Source: Litorilituus sp. (GTDB taxonomy: Bacteria; Pseudomonadota; Gammaproteobacteria; Enterobacterales; Alteromonadaceae). Taken from it: 64,000 nucleotides of DNA. The position numbers were made by a program, and so were the translations under genes. Position 1 is the stretch's first letter; each line of letters opens with the position of its first letter. Below, piece after piece: positions 38,920 through 51,794 of this stretch. The stretch lies in the NCBI GenBank assembly GCA_030754235.1, contig JASMAS010000059.1, forward strand, positions 1 through 64,000. The letters are read 5' to 3'. The notes under the pieces were generated by a model that saw only the letters and a program-made list of their open reading frames with translations, was not told where the DNA came from and ran no database searches.

Positions 38920-39834
38920 ATGAATAATAGCCTTTTATATCTGATCACCGTCATTATCTGGGGCTCAACTTGGATTGCTATTAATTACCAGCTGGGCTTC
39001 GTTGCACCAGAGGCTTCTGTCTCTTATCGCTTTGCACTTGCAGCTATTATTTTATTTACTTTTGCCAAAATAAAGCGATTACCTCTCTCATTTTCTCTTA
39101 AGCAACATGGGGTATTTGCCGCTTTTGGTTCTTGTTTATTTGGTATAAATTATTTATTTCTTTACACAGCCCAACAACATATTAGTTCAGCTTTAGCCTG
39201 TATTGCTTTTTCTACGTTAATGCTAATGAACATTATTAATGCCCGAATTTTTTATAAAACACAGATTACTAAACAGGTGTATATTGGTGGCACATTAGGA
39301 CTACTAGGGATAGTGACACTTTTTTGGCCGCAACTTACCGATACAGAAATAGGTGCAACGACCTTTGTTGGCTTAGGACTCTGTTTACTAGGAACTTTTT
39401 CTGCTTCTATTGGTAATATGTTATCGATAAAAAATCAGCAAAATAATGTTCCTATTGTACAAGCAAACGCTTGGGGTATGTTATATGGAGCTATATTTAC
39501 TGCGTTATCTGTGATAATTCAGGGTAAGCAATTTAACTTTTCATTTGATGGAGCTTATATCAGCTCATTAATTTATTTATCACTTTTTGGCTCAGTAATC
39601 GCTTTTGGTTGTTATTTAAGCTTAATGACTCGTATAGGAGCCCATAAAACCTCATATGTTAATATTATTTTTCCTGCCATTGCGGTGTTTATTTCAACTA
39701 TTGTAGAAGGTTTTTCATGGAGCGAGTACACCGTAGTTGGTTTAACTTTTGTATTATTAGGTAATGTAGTGGTACTAACAAAAACCAAGTTAATAAGACG
39801 GTTACCAACCTTAAAACAATCAATGAAACCTTAA
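38920..39834 (+). CDS. EamA/DMT family transporter
   Basis: 'IIWGSTWIAINYQLG' and ten-TM layout. Confidence 0.9.
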   Translation: MNNSLLYLITVIIWGSTWIAINYQLGFVAPEASVSYRFALAAIILFTFAKIKRLPLSFSLKQHGVFAAFGSCLFGINYLFLYTAQQHISSALACIAFSTLMLMNIINARIFYKTQITKQVYIGGTLGLLGIVTLFWPQLTDTEIGATTFVGLGLCLLGTFSASIGNMLSIKNQQNNVPIVQANAWGMLYGAIFTALSVIIQGKQFNFSFDGAYISSLIYLSLFGSVIAFGCYLSLMTRIGAHKTSYVNIIFPAIAVFISTIVEGFSWSEYTVVGLTFVLLGNVVVLTKTKLIRRLPTLKQSMKP

Positions 39835-40029
39835 AACACTCAGCCCCGTCACTGCTGATAATTGTGCTGATTATATGATTCATTAATAAACTGTAATAAA
39901 ATCTAGTTAAGGCTTTAGAAACTAAATGTAAATTTGTTATAATCAAATTGAAAATCACCTGCACACTTTTTTTAACAATAGAAATGTATGTTACACACCA
40001 TACAGCTTTAAAATTATTAGGTATTCCCA

Positions 40030-40998
40030 ATGCAACGACTCGCACCAGCTCTACGTGAAGACAATGTTCCTCTAGATCTTATTTCGTTAATCAAAACAAT
40101 CTTAGCTGCTACGAAAGAAATTTCATTTCGTGTTAGCCAAGCACATTTAGGTGGCTTATTGGGCTCAACCCTAGATGAGAACATTCAAGGGGAAGTACAG
40201 AAAAAACTCGATGTAGTAGCAAATGAGCTTTTTAAAGATATTTTACTTGAATCAGGCTTTGTTAAAGCAATTTCTTCAGAAGAAGAAGATACTTCTGTTG
40301 CTGGTGATGAATATGGTAAATACATTGTTTCATTTGATCCATTAGATGGTAGTTCAAACATAGATATCAACTCATTAATTGGCACTATTTTTTCAATTCA
40401 TAGAGCGCCAGAAGGAATGGCAGCTGATGATCCAGATATGTTCAAACAAGCAGGTGATAAACAAGTTTGCGCTGGCTATGTACTTTATGGGCCGTCAACC
40501 ATGTTAGTAATGACAACAGGAAGCGGTACGCACTTTTATGTATTAGACCGTACTCACGGTGGTTACTTGTTAGTTAAACGTAATGTGCAAGTGCCTCAAG
40601 AGACACAAGAGTTTGCTATCAACATGTCAAATCAACGTTTTTGGCAACAACCTATGCAGAACTATATTAATGACTTAGTTGCTGGCGATACCGGCCCGCG
40701 TAGCAAAAACTTTAATATGCGTTGGATTGCAGCGATGGTAGGTGATATTCATCGCGTATTATGTCGCGGGGGAATTTTTACTTATCCTGCCGACAGCAAA
40801 AAAGCGGAACAACCTTATAAATTACGCTTAATGTATGAAGCTAATCCTATGTCATTCTTAATTGAGCAAGCCGGCGGTGCTGCTATGACAAGTAAAGGCC
40901 GTATCATGGCCATTGATCCCAGCAGTATTCATCAACGTGTTGAAGTGATTATGGGGTCTAAAAATGAAGTTGAAACTTGCTTAAGTTATTACAAGTAA
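40030..40998 (+). CDS. fbp: Class 1 fructose-bisphosphatase
   Basis: '[23 protein letters not shown]', 'RGGIFTYP', '[14 protein letters not shown]'. Confidence 0.97.
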   Translation: MQRLAPALREDNVPLDLISLIKTILAATKEISFRVSQAHLGGLLGSTLDENIQGEVQKKLDVVANELFKDILLESGFVKAISSEEEDTSVAGDEYGKYIVSFDPLDGSSNIDINSLIGTIFSIHRAPEGMAADDPDMFKQAGDKQVCAGYVLYGPSTMLVMTTGSGTHFYVLDRTHGGYLLVKRNVQVPQETQEFAINMSNQRFWQQPMQNYINDLVAGDTGPRSKNFNMRWIAAMVGDIHRVLCRGGIFTYPADSKKAEQPYKLRLMYEANPMSFLIEQAGGAAMTSKGRIMAIDPSSIHQRVEVIMGSKNEVETCLSYYK

Positions 40999-41092
40999 GT
41001 ACTTAAAATTATTTTAATCGTGAAAAGCAAAGCCTCTGTAATTTCTACTTTGGCTCTGTTTTTTCAGTATTTAACGTATTACCAGATTAAAT

Positions 41093-42307
41093 TTATAAAC
41101 CTATCAGCATGTTATCAGCCCAATTAAGAGATTTTTGGTAGGCCTCTAGATAACTATGCTCATTAATTCCAATAGCCGCCCCTTGCTCTACAGCTTGTAG
41201 CCATTTTCCTTGCTCTAACATGAGTGATAGCCCTAAATAATGAGCTAAATAATTATCTTTTTGAACTAAAGCATCTTTAATATCATTGTGAATAGGCAAA
41301 ATCTCCATCAATGTATCAATATCTTGATCTAACACGCCATCAATTTGAGATAACATCCCCGTTAAAAACGCTTTAGGAGGGTTTTCAATATCACTGTTAA
41401 TTTGTGATATAAGTTCACAAAATTTAGCTTTGACTAAAGAGAGGCGAATAATTTCATTGGGTTTATTTTCATTTAAGTCTGCTAGTAGCAATAAGGCGAT
41501 AAATTTTTTCAACTCTAGAGCACCTATATAAATAAGCGCATGTTTTAATGAACTTATCTCTTTACTAGGACCATAATTCGGGTTGTTGATAAAACGTAAT
41601 AATTTATAAGTAAGTCCTAAATCTCGACTAAAAATTTCACTAATAGCGTCAAAATCAAATTGAGCACAACTGACATGCTCCATTAACTCAAAAACATATT
41701 GTTTTGTAGAAATGATGTTTTTTTTCTTTATCATCTCTGGTTTAGCAAAAAAATACCCTTGAAACAAAGTAAAACCTAACATTTTCAGTTGGTCAAACTG
41801 TTTTAGCGTTTCTACTTTTTCTGCTAACAATGTAATATTACTGGTATCAATCCTTGATAAAAAGCGAGTGATATCAACAAGACTGACATCCTGAATATCT
41901 ACTTTGATAATATCAACAAAAGACAAAAACACATCCCATTTAGGATCAAAATCATGATCATCTAACGCTAAGGTGAAACCTTTCTTCTTTAAAAGCTTAC
42001 AAGCGTTCAATAATTCATCACTGATAGGCACATCTTCCAAAATCTCAATCACTATTTTCTCAGAATCTAAAAAATCAGGAAAATGATAGATCAGTGCATC
42101 AGCATGAAAGTTGATATAAGCAGGCAATGCCCCTGTTATTTCGTCAATACCTAAAGTGAGCTGGTTATCAACGATAATTTTTGACGTTGCTTTGTCTGGA
42201 TCTATATCTGGAAAATGATTACTTTCTCCATCGCGAAACAATAACTCAAAGGCAACCGTTTCTTGATTAAGATTTAATATTGGTTGCCTAGCTATATACG
42301 AATACAT
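41093..42307 (-). CDS. EAL-HDOD (YuxH-type) signalling protein
   Basis: 'IARQPILNLNQETVAFELLFRDG' and C-terminal HDOD 'LTYKLLRFINNPNYG'. Confidence 0.88.
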   Translation of the reverse strand: MYSYIARQPILNLNQETVAFELLFRDGESNHFPDIDPDKATSKIIVDNQLTLGIDEITGALPAYINFHADALIYHFPDFLDSEKIVIEILEDVPISDELLNACKLLKKKGFTLALDDHDFDPKWDVFLSFVDIIKVDIQDVSLVDITRFLSRIDTSNITLLAEKVETLKQFDQLKMLGFTLFQGYFFAKPEMIKKKNIISTKQYVFELMEHVSCAQFDFDAISEIFSRDLGLTYKLLRFINNPNYGPSKEISSLKHALIYIGALELKKFIALLLLADLNENKPNEIIRLSLVKAKFCELISQINSDIENPPKAFLTGMLSQIDGVLDQDIDTLMEILPIHNDIKDALVQKDNYLAHYLGLSLMLEQGKWLQAVEQGAAIGINEHSYLEAYQKSLNWADNMLIGL

Positions 42308-42403
42308 ATTGATTTACCTTGAAAAATCACAAACCACTTTCTCTACTATAAGACAGTTGATAATGCTTTTCCATAATTAATACCTATCACTAGGTAAACG
42401 CTA

Positions 42404-44587
42404 TTAATAAGCGATTAATAAGCTATTTGGCCTGCCTACATCACTTTTATTGTAGTCACAAACCCCTTGAGGAAATATTTTTTCAAGCTGTGCCTGATAA
42501 CTACTCATATCAATTTTACCATATACTTTTTCCTTAACAGCCTGCTTTACGGGTATTAATTGACATTTAAGCATGTCACCAGCCCACCCGCCTCCTGATT
42601 GAATGCGACTAGTACTATACATAGGATATATTTTTTGACATTGCCCTTCTTTTTGATTATTCCACTGACCATTCCAAATAGTATCCCCTTGAAAGAGTAC
42701 CTCGCCTGTGGCTGAAAAACAGCTATCTGAGAGTGACTCTGGTTTAGCTTGAACAACCGAGTACTTAGGGTTATCTCTTAGTGCTAATAACCAGTCATCC
42801 ATTTGCTTAAACGCTAACATGACGGGGTTATAATTTTTATGTGAAATCCAGATAACATGGTTATCGTAATGGCCGTTTTGCTCTCTTATTCGTAACCTAG
42901 AATAAAAAGAGGCGGAAACATGATGCATGTCTAGGTCTTGCTCTAAATAATGACGAACATCAATAACAGGCAAAGTAATGTTACCAATAAAAACTTGCCC
43001 TGCTCTGTAAGCTGCCTGCATTGCTTTTGTCGAACCTTGATGTCTAGGAGCAACGCCTTGTGTAACCGCGGTAATATTTTGGTTTCCCCATAAAGATAGC
43101 CAAAAAGGCATTTTTCGGCCAAAAGGCAACCAAATTTTCTCTGCTGTCATTTGAGCTTGTGGCTTCCAACTGCCAATTTTACTATTTAGATCAATAAATT
43201 CGTCCACTGTAATCAGTTGTTGTTGTAAAGCTAATAAGCCATATTGCACTCCAACATTGTCCCATGTGGATAAACCATACCCTTGTTTATCCTCCCCCAA
43301 GATACTGACCAAATCTTGCCAGTAACTCCACTTGACCACTTTTACCACGTCAGGGTGAAAGAAGTCTCTTAGAAAACCTTGCCTTGGATTATTAATAAAA
43401 CTAGACAAACCAAAATAGCCATTAATACATTCACTATTGCCACGGGGTAATGAAGGGGCAAACCCCGCCATAATTTGATTCACCGGTTGTAAGTAGCCTG
43501 TGCGTTGTGGGAAATCATTCAGTGCATTCATTCCCTCAACTGACTGCCTTTTATGCCAATCAAGCCAATAAGATCTTTTGTCTGCTCTAAAAGTAAAGTA
43601 GTTATTTAGCAAGTCGCAATCTAACGCATACGTTGTTTGAGTGATCATATCTGGATAAGAATAAAGCGGAATAAGGCCATCTAAGATCCCTTGACTGTTT
43701 TGCGCAATTAAATATTGAGCTAAGCCACCACCAGATCCTCCTATACCTACGGTATATAAAGGATTACCATACAAACTGATAAAATGTGTTTTCACCCGCC
43801 TTGCCGTATCTTCTGCCAATAACATGTTATAGGTATAGCTTGTTTTATTACCACTTGAACTGATCACCGCATAGCCATCAAGCAACTGTTGCTTTTGTCT
43901 TGCTATCACTCGCTTAGCTTTTTGTTTACCTTGTCGATAGCCAATACCTGAACCACCATTAAATTGAAAAATCAGTCGTTTATTCCATTGTGACTGTGCT
44001 AAACGTGAACCAACTTCATCATGATTAATGGGCATCACTATAGTATAAATAAAACGGTTAATAGTGCCTTGCTCTACGCGAAGCAACACATATTGAGATT
44101 TATCTTGATATAAGTTTTCTACTTCTTTTAGTGTTAGCTTAGTAATACCACCGTGGTGAGTCAGCAAGTAATAATCAATTCTTGTTGCAATATTACAATC
44201 TTGAGAATAGCCCAGAATTTTTGTCGGATTTGAAATATCATTATAAACAGGAACTCCATATCCTTGCTGATTATCAACCAATGGCTGTCCTAAACCTGAA
44301 TCTAGCGTCATACAATAAAAAGGATATTGAATATCGCCAGAATATAAACTTTTTACTGGCCCATGCTGGCTCATTTGAATAGGAAAATGAAAACTTTCTG
44401 TAGGCCTTTTGCTATGACTAATATGATCATTAATCACTAACAAATGATTGTTGACGTGAGGTGCTATTTTTTTTACTTGTCTAAGCTCAAAAGACTCTGT
44501 TGGGTAGACAAAAGACCAAGCGAATACAGCCGTCATTATAGCAATAACTAAATACAGTAAATAAAGCAGCAGTTTTTTTGACATCAC
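42404..44587 (-). CDS. DUF6351 family protein, alpha/beta-hydrolase-like
   Basis: 'YTVGIGGSGGGLAQYLIAQN'; C-terminal 'MYSTSRIQSGGGWAGDMLKCQL...FPQGVCDYNKSDVGRP'; N-terminal membrane anchor. Confidence 0.75.
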   Translation of the reverse strand: MMSKKLLLYLLYLVIAIMTAVFAWSFVYPTESFELRQVKKIAPHVNNHLLVINDHISHSKRPTESFHFPIQMSQHGPVKSLYSGDIQYPFYCMTLDSGLGQPLVDNQQGYGVPVYNDISNPTKILGYSQDCNIATRIDYYLLTHHGGITKLTLKEVENLYQDKSQYVLLRVEQGTINRFIYTIVMPINHDEVGSRLAQSQWNKRLIFQFNGGSGIGYRQGKQKAKRVIARQKQQLLDGYAVISSSGNKTSYTYNMLLAEDTARRVKTHFISLYGNPLYTVGIGGSGGGLAQYLIAQNSQGILDGLIPLYSYPDMITQTTYALDCDLLNNYFTFRADKRSYWLDWHKRQSVEGMNALNDFPQRTGYLQPVNQIMAGFAPSLPRGNSECINGYFGLSSFINNPRQGFLRDFFHPDVVKVVKWSYWQDLVSILGEDKQGYGLSTWDNVGVQYGLLALQQQLITVDEFIDLNSKIGSWKPQAQMTAEKIWLPFGRKMPFWLSLWGNQNITAVTQGVAPRHQGSTKAMQAAYRAGQVFIGNITLPVIDVRHYLEQDLDMHHVSASFYSRLRIREQNGHYDNHVIWISHKNYNPVMLAFKQMDDWLLALRDNPKYSVVQAKPESLSDSCFSATGEVLFQGDTIWNGQWNNQKEGQCQKIYPMYSTSRIQSGGGWAGDMLKCQLIPVKQAVKEKVYGKIDMSSYQAQLEKIFPQGVCDYNKSDVGRPNSLLIAY

Positions 44588-44859
44588 TTGCTCCTAGGTA
44601 AAAATTGAGGTTTAAATAAAAGTGGCAAATCATATCGCTAACTCTAAGCCTAGTGCATAGCAATAACTTTCTCCTGCCAAATCACTATAGGGTTAATGCT
44701 TCAAGAGGGCTTAAGCTAATGTTTATCTCATTATTATAATGACTTAGTTTAATTTAGAATTATTGATCATAACTAAACCCTTCAACTGGACTTTTTGCTA
44801 TATACACAAGCTTTAAAGAGTTTGGTAGAATAGTGAAAAATTAAAGGAGAGCTCAATTT

Positions 44860-45780
44860 ATGCCAAATTATGTAGTGGGTCACAAAATTCCTGACTCTGA
44901 CTCTATCTGTTCTGCCATTGCCCTAGCGTATTTAAAAACAACGTTAGGAGAAGAAACCGTTCCTGCACGTTTGGGTGAACTTAGCCCTGAAACTTTGTTT
45001 ATTTTAGATAAGTTTGGTTTTGAACAGCCGCAGTTAAAAACAAATTATGCCGGTGAAAGCCTTTATATTGTTGATCACTCCGAGCGCACTCAAGGCCCTG
45101 ACGATATTGACGATGCAACTATTTTAGGCATTGTAGATCACCATAAACTTGGTGATATTACCACTTCAACACCACTAGAAATATGGGTGCGTCCCGTTGG
45201 TTGTACAAACACTATTATTAAGATGATGTATGACTTTCATCATATTGAAATTCCACAAAATATTGCTGCTGCCATGATGTGTGCTATTTTAAGTGACACT
45301 GTAATTTTCAAATCACCCACGTGTACCACGGCAGATATAAAATGTGTTGAAGCCTTAGCTGAAATTGCCGGTATTGAAAACCCTAGTGAGTTAGGGATGG
45401 AAATGTTTAAAGTAAAATCAGCGGTTGAAGGCACACCAATTCGTGACCTTGTCCTACGTGATTTTAAAGATTTTGATATGAACGGTAACTTAGTTGGTAT
45501 TGGCCAATTAGAAGTTATAGATTTAGCCATTTTTGATGAGATGAAAGCTGATTTAGCTGCGGATATTGCAAAGTTAAAAGCTGAAGGTAATCGTCATAGT
45601 GTTTTATTACTGTTAACCGATATTATGAAAGAAGGCTCAGAGCTTCTGGTTGTAAGTGATCATAATGATTTAGCGAAAGCCGCTTATGGTAAACCCACAG
45701 AAAATGGCAAAGTATGGCTTGATGGCGTACTTAGTCGAAAAAAACAAGTAGTACCACCACTACAAGAAGTTTTTTCTTAA
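44860..45780 (+). CDS. ppaC: Manganese-dependent inorganic pyrophosphatase (DHH family)
   Basis: 'VVGHKIPDSDSICSAIALAY', 'IVDHSERTQ', 'GIVDHHKLGD'. Confidence 0.96.
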   Translation: MPNYVVGHKIPDSDSICSAIALAYLKTTLGEETVPARLGELSPETLFILDKFGFEQPQLKTNYAGESLYIVDHSERTQGPDDIDDATILGIVDHHKLGDITTSTPLEIWVRPVGCTNTIIKMMYDFHHIEIPQNIAAAMMCAILSDTVIFKSPTCTTADIKCVEALAEIAGIENPSELGMEMFKVKSAVEGTPIRDLVLRDFKDFDMNGNLVGIGQLEVIDLAIFDEMKADLAADIAKLKAEGNRHSVLLLLTDIMKEGSELLVVSDHNDLAKAAYGKPTENGKVWLDGVLSRKKQVVPPLQEVFS

Positions 45781-45804
45781 CCTCAAATGTCTTTCTTCTC
45801 TTAT

Positions 45805-45831
45805 AAAGCCGAGGTTATACTCGGCTTTTTT
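45805..45831 (+). terminator. Terminator of ppaC
   Basis: aaagccgaggttatactcggctttttt. Confidence 0.85.
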
Positions 45832-46057
45832 GTCAACAATTTTTACAATTCAATGCTAGCCAACATCTTTGCTTGCTCTTATGATATAAGGCTAATTTAG
45901 AGTTATGTTACATTTTAACTAAGGGCTTGATCTTATAAAATAATGTTGCAACAAACGTTGTTCGAAGGATTCGGCTAAAATGCTTTTATCTCGAACAAAA
46001 TTGCCTCCTAAAAGATCAATAGCCCCTCACATTACCTTTTGCGAAATAGGAAATTCA

Positions 46058-46987
46058 ATGGAACTTATTGTTGATAAAGTGAAGAAACAATACGCCAAAG
46101 TTACAGCGATCAAAGAGTTGTCTTTTTCTGTAAAACAGGGAGAGATTTTCGCCTTATTAGGGCCTAACGGTGCAGGAAAATCCTCTTTAGTAAGGATGTT
46201 AACAGGCTTTACTCAACCAGACGCCGGCAGTATATCACTACACTTTGAAGGTAAAGAATATACCTCTATTCCTTCTCATACACTAGGCTATTTACCTGAA
46301 GATAGAGGCTTATATCCCGAAAAATCGGTCATCAAAAACCTTATTTATTTCGCCCAACTTAACGGCGTTCATAAACCTGTTGCCGATGAACAAGCACAAT
46401 ATTGGTTGGAGCGTTTCGAGTTGCTTGACAGAAAAAATGAACAATTAAAAACGCTTTCCAAAGGTAATCAGCAAAAAGTACAATTAATCAGTGCTGTTAT
46501 CCATCAGCCTAAATGGGTAATTTTAGACGAACCTTTTTCCGGTTTAGATCCAATCAATCAAGAGAAAGTTGTCACCTTTTTATCGGAATTAAAAGCCAAA
46601 GGAATGACCGTTATTTTAAGTGCCCATCAAATGGCGATGGTAGAAAAACTTGCTGATCGCATGTTATTAATGAACTTAGGTGAGGTAGTTTTTTATGGTA
46701 GCTTGCATGATATTCAGCAACAAGCAAATACCTCAGTGGAGTTATCTGTTCAATTTTCTCAGCCAATAGATCAACTACAATCAGCTAAACTACTTTCATC
46801 AACAAAACACTCACTCTTAAATGATAATGTATTACACATCAGCCTAAATGCATCGCAATCAATGAACCAGTTATTAAACACATTAACTGCGCTTGGCAAC
46901 TTACAAAGCATGCACAGTAAAAAGGTGGATTTACATCAATTATACCTAAGCGCCATTGAAAACCACAGAGGCAGTGTAAATGCTTAA
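46058..46987 (+). CDS. ABC transporter ATP-binding protein
   Basis: Walker A 'LLGPNGAGKSS', 'LSKGNQQKVQL', 'WVILDEPFSGLDP'; the longer ORF starts at 45980. Confidence 0.95.
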   Translation: MELIVDKVKKQYAKVTAIKELSFSVKQGEIFALLGPNGAGKSSLVRMLTGFTQPDAGSISLHFEGKEYTSIPSHTLGYLPEDRGLYPEKSVIKNLIYFAQLNGVHKPVADEQAQYWLERFELLDRKNEQLKTLSKGNQQKVQLISAVIHQPKWVILDEPFSGLDPINQEKVVTFLSELKAKGMTVILSAHQMAMVEKLADRMLLMNLGEVVFYGSLHDIQQQANTSVELSVQFSQPIDQLQSAKLLSSTKHSLLNDNVLHISLNASQSMNQLLNTLTALGNLQSMHSKKVDLHQLYLSAIENHRGSVNA

Positions 46988-48185
46988 AAATAAAACGCTC
47001 CAACAAACTTGGTTAGTAACTTCTTGGGAGTTTCTGCACTTTTTCAAATGGAAACAAGAAGTTATTTCTAAACTCATTATGGTGGGCTTTGCTCTTTTGG
47101 TTTTGCTATGGCAACACCTTAACAACGACCAACAAAGCATTTATAACATTGCTACCTCACCTGATATTCATTTAACGGAAAAATCTGAAAATTTTACTTT
47201 TACTTCCAGTACTAAAAGTTTGACTCAACTCAAAGAAGAGTTAGCTAACAAACAACTTTGGAATGCAATCTTAACTGAAACAACGCATAGCAACGGTACC
47301 AAGAAAATTACTATTTACAGTAAAGATAAGCAGAGTTGGTTGGTCGATTTACAGCAAAACTTGCATCAACAATATAGCCTTAATTATGCGGAAAGTCTCG
47401 GCTTAGCATCGGAACAATTATCAACGTTAAAACAGCCTGTTACTTTTAATAGTCAGTATTTAGATACAAACATCAAAGCAGAAAACAGTTCTGCAACAAC
47501 AACAGCCATGGGTATGATCATATTACTGGCTATTGGTATTTTCACTTCTTTTGGACAATTATTTGTCAGTATTACCGGCGAAAAACAACAAAGAGTTACT
47601 GAGCAACTTTACTCTTGTATCAGCCCACAAACATGGATTGATGGCAAGATATTAGGCCAAATGTTGCACGCGATTAAAGCTATGGCTACCGCTAGCATTA
47701 CTGCGGTACTTGCCTACGCCTTTACCCGCGTCGTTATCCATGGTAATCCCATTGATTTTTCTATTATTGACTGGTCATTACTACCTTGGTTAGCAATATT
47801 TGCGCTTTTTGGCGTTTACCTTTGTACCGCCTTTATGGCAGCAATTGCCGCCGCTATTGACGATCCTAACCATAGTGCGAAAACCAGTATCATGCTATTA
47901 CCGCTACTGCCAATGGTGATAACTTTTCTAACGATGGATGGAGCATCAAACTGGCCGTTAACATTTCTAAGCTACTTTCCCTTAACATCTTTTGTCGCTA
48001 TGCCCGTTAGAATGTCATTGATTGATTTACCTTTGTGGCAACCTCTTTTCTCATTGGTACTTATTTTGGCTTTATGTTTTTGGATTAGAACAGCAGCAGC
48101 AAGACTCTTTAAAATGGGCATGACAATGTACGGGAAAGAGCCAAGCGTGAAAGATATGATGAAATGGCTAGTAAAGGGAAGCTAA
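46980..48185 (+). CDS. ABC-2 type permease
   Basis: Overlaps the upstream ATPase gene by 8 bp; multi-TM; 'ITGEKQQRVTEQLYSCISPQTWIDGKILGQ'. Confidence 0.9.
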   Translation: MLKNKTLQQTWLVTSWEFLHFFKWKQEVISKLIMVGFALLVLLWQHLNNDQQSIYNIATSPDIHLTEKSENFTFTSSTKSLTQLKEELANKQLWNAILTETTHSNGTKKITIYSKDKQSWLVDLQQNLHQQYSLNYAESLGLASEQLSTLKQPVTFNSQYLDTNIKAENSSATTTAMGMIILLAIGIFTSFGQLFVSITGEKQQRVTEQLYSCISPQTWIDGKILGQMLHAIKAMATASITAVLAYAFTRVVIHGNPIDFSIIDWSLLPWLAIFALFGVYLCTAFMAAIAAAIDDPNHSAKTSIMLLPLLPMVITFLTMDGASNWPLTFLSYFPLTSFVAMPVRMSLIDLPLWQPLFSLVLILALCFWIRTAAARLFKMGMTMYGKEPSVKDMMKWLVKGS

Positions 48186-48190
48186 GGATA

Positions 48191-48233
48191 ACCTATAAAA
48201 AAAACCAGTCATTTGACTGGTTTTTTTATAGGT
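48191..48233. terminator. Bidirectional terminator between ABC permease and fadA
   Basis: acctataaaaaaaaccagtcatttgactggtttttttataggt near-perfect palindrome. Confidence 0.9.
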
Positions 48234-48266
48234 TTGAAAAGCGAATAAAGAATTTCAGTAAAAGGA

Positions 48267-49442
<1,176 letters not shown>

Positions 49443-51611
49443 TTAAGCTGATTTAACATCAGTAGTGAAATATGATTTACCGGCTTTAGCCATTTCGCGA
49501 AGGCCATCGGTTACTTGATAAATCTCGCCTAAATGTGCGTATTGATCCGCCATGGCGATAAAGTTATCTAAACCAAGAGTTTCTAAATAACGAATTGCGC
49601 CACCTCTAAATGGAGGGAAACCAATACCATAGATTAAGCCCATATCGGCTTCGGCAGCTGTATCAACGACACCCTCTTCTAAACAACGAACCACTTCATT
49701 TACCATTGGAATCATCATGCGAGCAATAATTTCTTCACTGGTAAAATCTTTTTTCTCAGCACAGTTTTGTGCAAGTAGCTCATATGCAACAGGCGCAGGA
49801 ACTTTCACAGGACGACCACGCTTGTCTTTAATATGATCAAAGAAACCTTTACCGTTTTTCTGACCAAAGCGTTCATTGTTATATAAAGTGCTTACGGGAT
49901 CATTTTCAAGCTTTTGCATACGTGTAGGGAAACCAGCAGACATCACACCGGTACAGTGATCAGCAGTATCAACACCAACCACATCTAATAGATATGCAGG
50001 ACCCATTGGCCAACCAAATTGTTTTTCCATCACTTTATCAATGGCCACAAAGTCAGCACCTTCAAGTACTAATTGACTAAAGCCTGCAAAGTATGGGAAT
50101 AAAACACGGTTTACATAAAAACCTGGGCAGTCATTAACGACAATGGGGGATTTACCCATTTTAGCGGCGTAAGCCACAACCGCTGCAACGGTTTCATCTG
50201 AAGTGTCTTTACCGCGAATAACTTCTACTAATGGCATTTTATTTACAGGGTTAAAAAAATGCATACCACAGAAATTTTCTGGACGTTTTACACTTTGTGC
50301 CAATAAATCAATTGAAATAGTAGACGTGTTTGAAGTAAGAATTGCATCTTCACTAATAACACCTTCAACTTCCGCTAAAACCATGCCTTTAACTTTAGGG
50401 TTTTCAACAACGGCTTCTACAACAACATCAACATCTTTAACGCTATCATAACTTAGCGATGGAGTTATATTGTTTAACACGCCAGCCATTTTCTTGGCAT
50501 TCATACGACCGCGTTCAACTTGTTTAGTTAATATCCCCGCAGCAGTATTTAAACCTAATTCAAGGGCTTGATCATTAATGTCTTTCATAATGATAGGCGT
50601 GCCTTTATAGGCCGACTGATAAGCAATACCGCCTCCCATAATACCTGCACCTAGTACGGCAGCTTTATTAACGGCTTTTTTCGCAAGTTTACCCGCTTTT
50701 TTAGCTTTGCCTTTAATCACTTGGTCAGCCATAAACAAACCAATTTGCGCTGTTGCGGCATCAGTTTTTGCTAATTTTGCAAATCCAGCGTTCTCCGCAG
50801 CCATTGCACCAGTACGATCTAAATTAGCAGCTGCAATTAATGTGTTTATCATCACCATTGGTGCTGGGTAATGCTTTCCTGCTTTTGCAGCAATCATGCC
50901 TTTACATGTTGTTGATGACATGATCAGTTCGGTTTGAGATAAGTTTAACGGCTCTAATTTAGGCTGGCGTTTAGCGCGCCAATCTAATTTTCCATCAATG
51001 GCTAACTTAAGCATATTAATGGCGGCAGCGCGTAAATTGTCAGGCTCTACAACAGCATCAAGAACACCTTGTGCAAGTGCTGCTGCAGGTTTAAAGGCTT
51101 TACCTGTAGACATCCAAGTTGCAGCATTATCAAAACCTATAACGCGAGGTAATCTAACAGTACCACCAAAACCAGGCATCAAGCCTAATTTAACTTCTGG
51201 TAGACCGATGCTAGCATTAGTATCAGCAACACGGTAATCACACACTAACGTCATTTCACAACCACCACCTAATGCAATACCATTAATGGCAGCGATTGTT
51301 GGTAATTGAATATCTTCAAATGAATCAAAAACGTCAGATGCCTTTTTTGCCCAAGCAACTAATTGCTCCTCAGGTTGTTGAAATGATCCTAAAAATTCAG
51401 TGATGTCAGCACCAACAATAAATGTTGATTTTCCAGACGTTACCATAACGCCTTTTGCATCACTGCAGTTGTTAATAGCAGCAACAACGGCTTTATATTC
51501 TTCAAAAGTTGCTTGGTCGAATTTATTTACTGAGCCTTGGGCGTCGAATTTTAGCTCGACAATACCGTCGTCAAGTAATTGGGCGCTAAGGCTTTTGCCT
51601 TGATATATCAT
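49443..51611 (-). CDS. fadB: Fatty acid oxidation complex subunit alpha
   Basis: Enoyl-CoA hydratase '[20 protein letters not shown]' plus HAD '[16 protein letters not shown]', '[14 protein letters not shown]'. Confidence 0.97.
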   Translation of the reverse strand: MIYQGKSLSAQLLDDGIVELKFDAQGSVNKFDQATFEEYKAVVAAINNCSDAKGVMVTSGKSTFIVGADITEFLGSFQQPEEQLVAWAKKASDVFDSFEDIQLPTIAAINGIALGGGCEMTLVCDYRVADTNASIGLPEVKLGLMPGFGGTVRLPRVIGFDNAATWMSTGKAFKPAAALAQGVLDAVVEPDNLRAAAINMLKLAIDGKLDWRAKRQPKLEPLNLSQTELIMSSTTCKGMIAAKAGKHYPAPMVMINTLIAAANLDRTGAMAAENAGFAKLAKTDAATAQIGLFMADQVIKGKAKKAGKLAKKAVNKAAVLGAGIMGGGIAYQSAYKGTPIIMKDINDQALELGLNTAAGILTKQVERGRMNAKKMAGVLNNITPSLSYDSVKDVDVVVEAVVENPKVKGMVLAEVEGVISEDAILTSNTSTISIDLLAQSVKRPENFCGMHFFNPVNKMPLVEVIRGKDTSDETVAAVVAYAAKMGKSPIVVNDCPGFYVNRVLFPYFAGFSQLVLEGADFVAIDKVMEKQFGWPMGPAYLLDVVGVDTADHCTGVMSAGFPTRMQKLENDPVSTLYNNERFGQKNGKGFFDHIKDKRGRPVKVPAPVAYELLAQNCAEKKDFTSEEIIARMMIPMVNEVVRCLEEGVVDTAAEADMGLIYGIGFPPFRGGAIRYLETLGLDNFIAMADQYAHLGEIYQVTDGLREMAKAGKSYFTTDVKSA

Positions 51612-51794
51612 ACTTTGTCTCCTTCACCTAAATGTGGTGTTGATGTTTTGATGATTGCTTTTTATAAAACCAAACCGATATGAAAGTCCATTTGGTTATT
51701 TGAATATTCTATTGCTATTTTTTTCGTTATTTAGCTTTGCCATCTAATAATAGACGACTGAGTGTGCCTTGAAAAAAAATGAAATGCAACACTT

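Noticed and set aside
45980-46057. 26-residue extension of the ABC ATPase
   Set aside because: MLLSRTKLPPKRSIAPHITFCEIGNS lacks family similarity; MELIVDKVKKQY at 46058 is the typical start.
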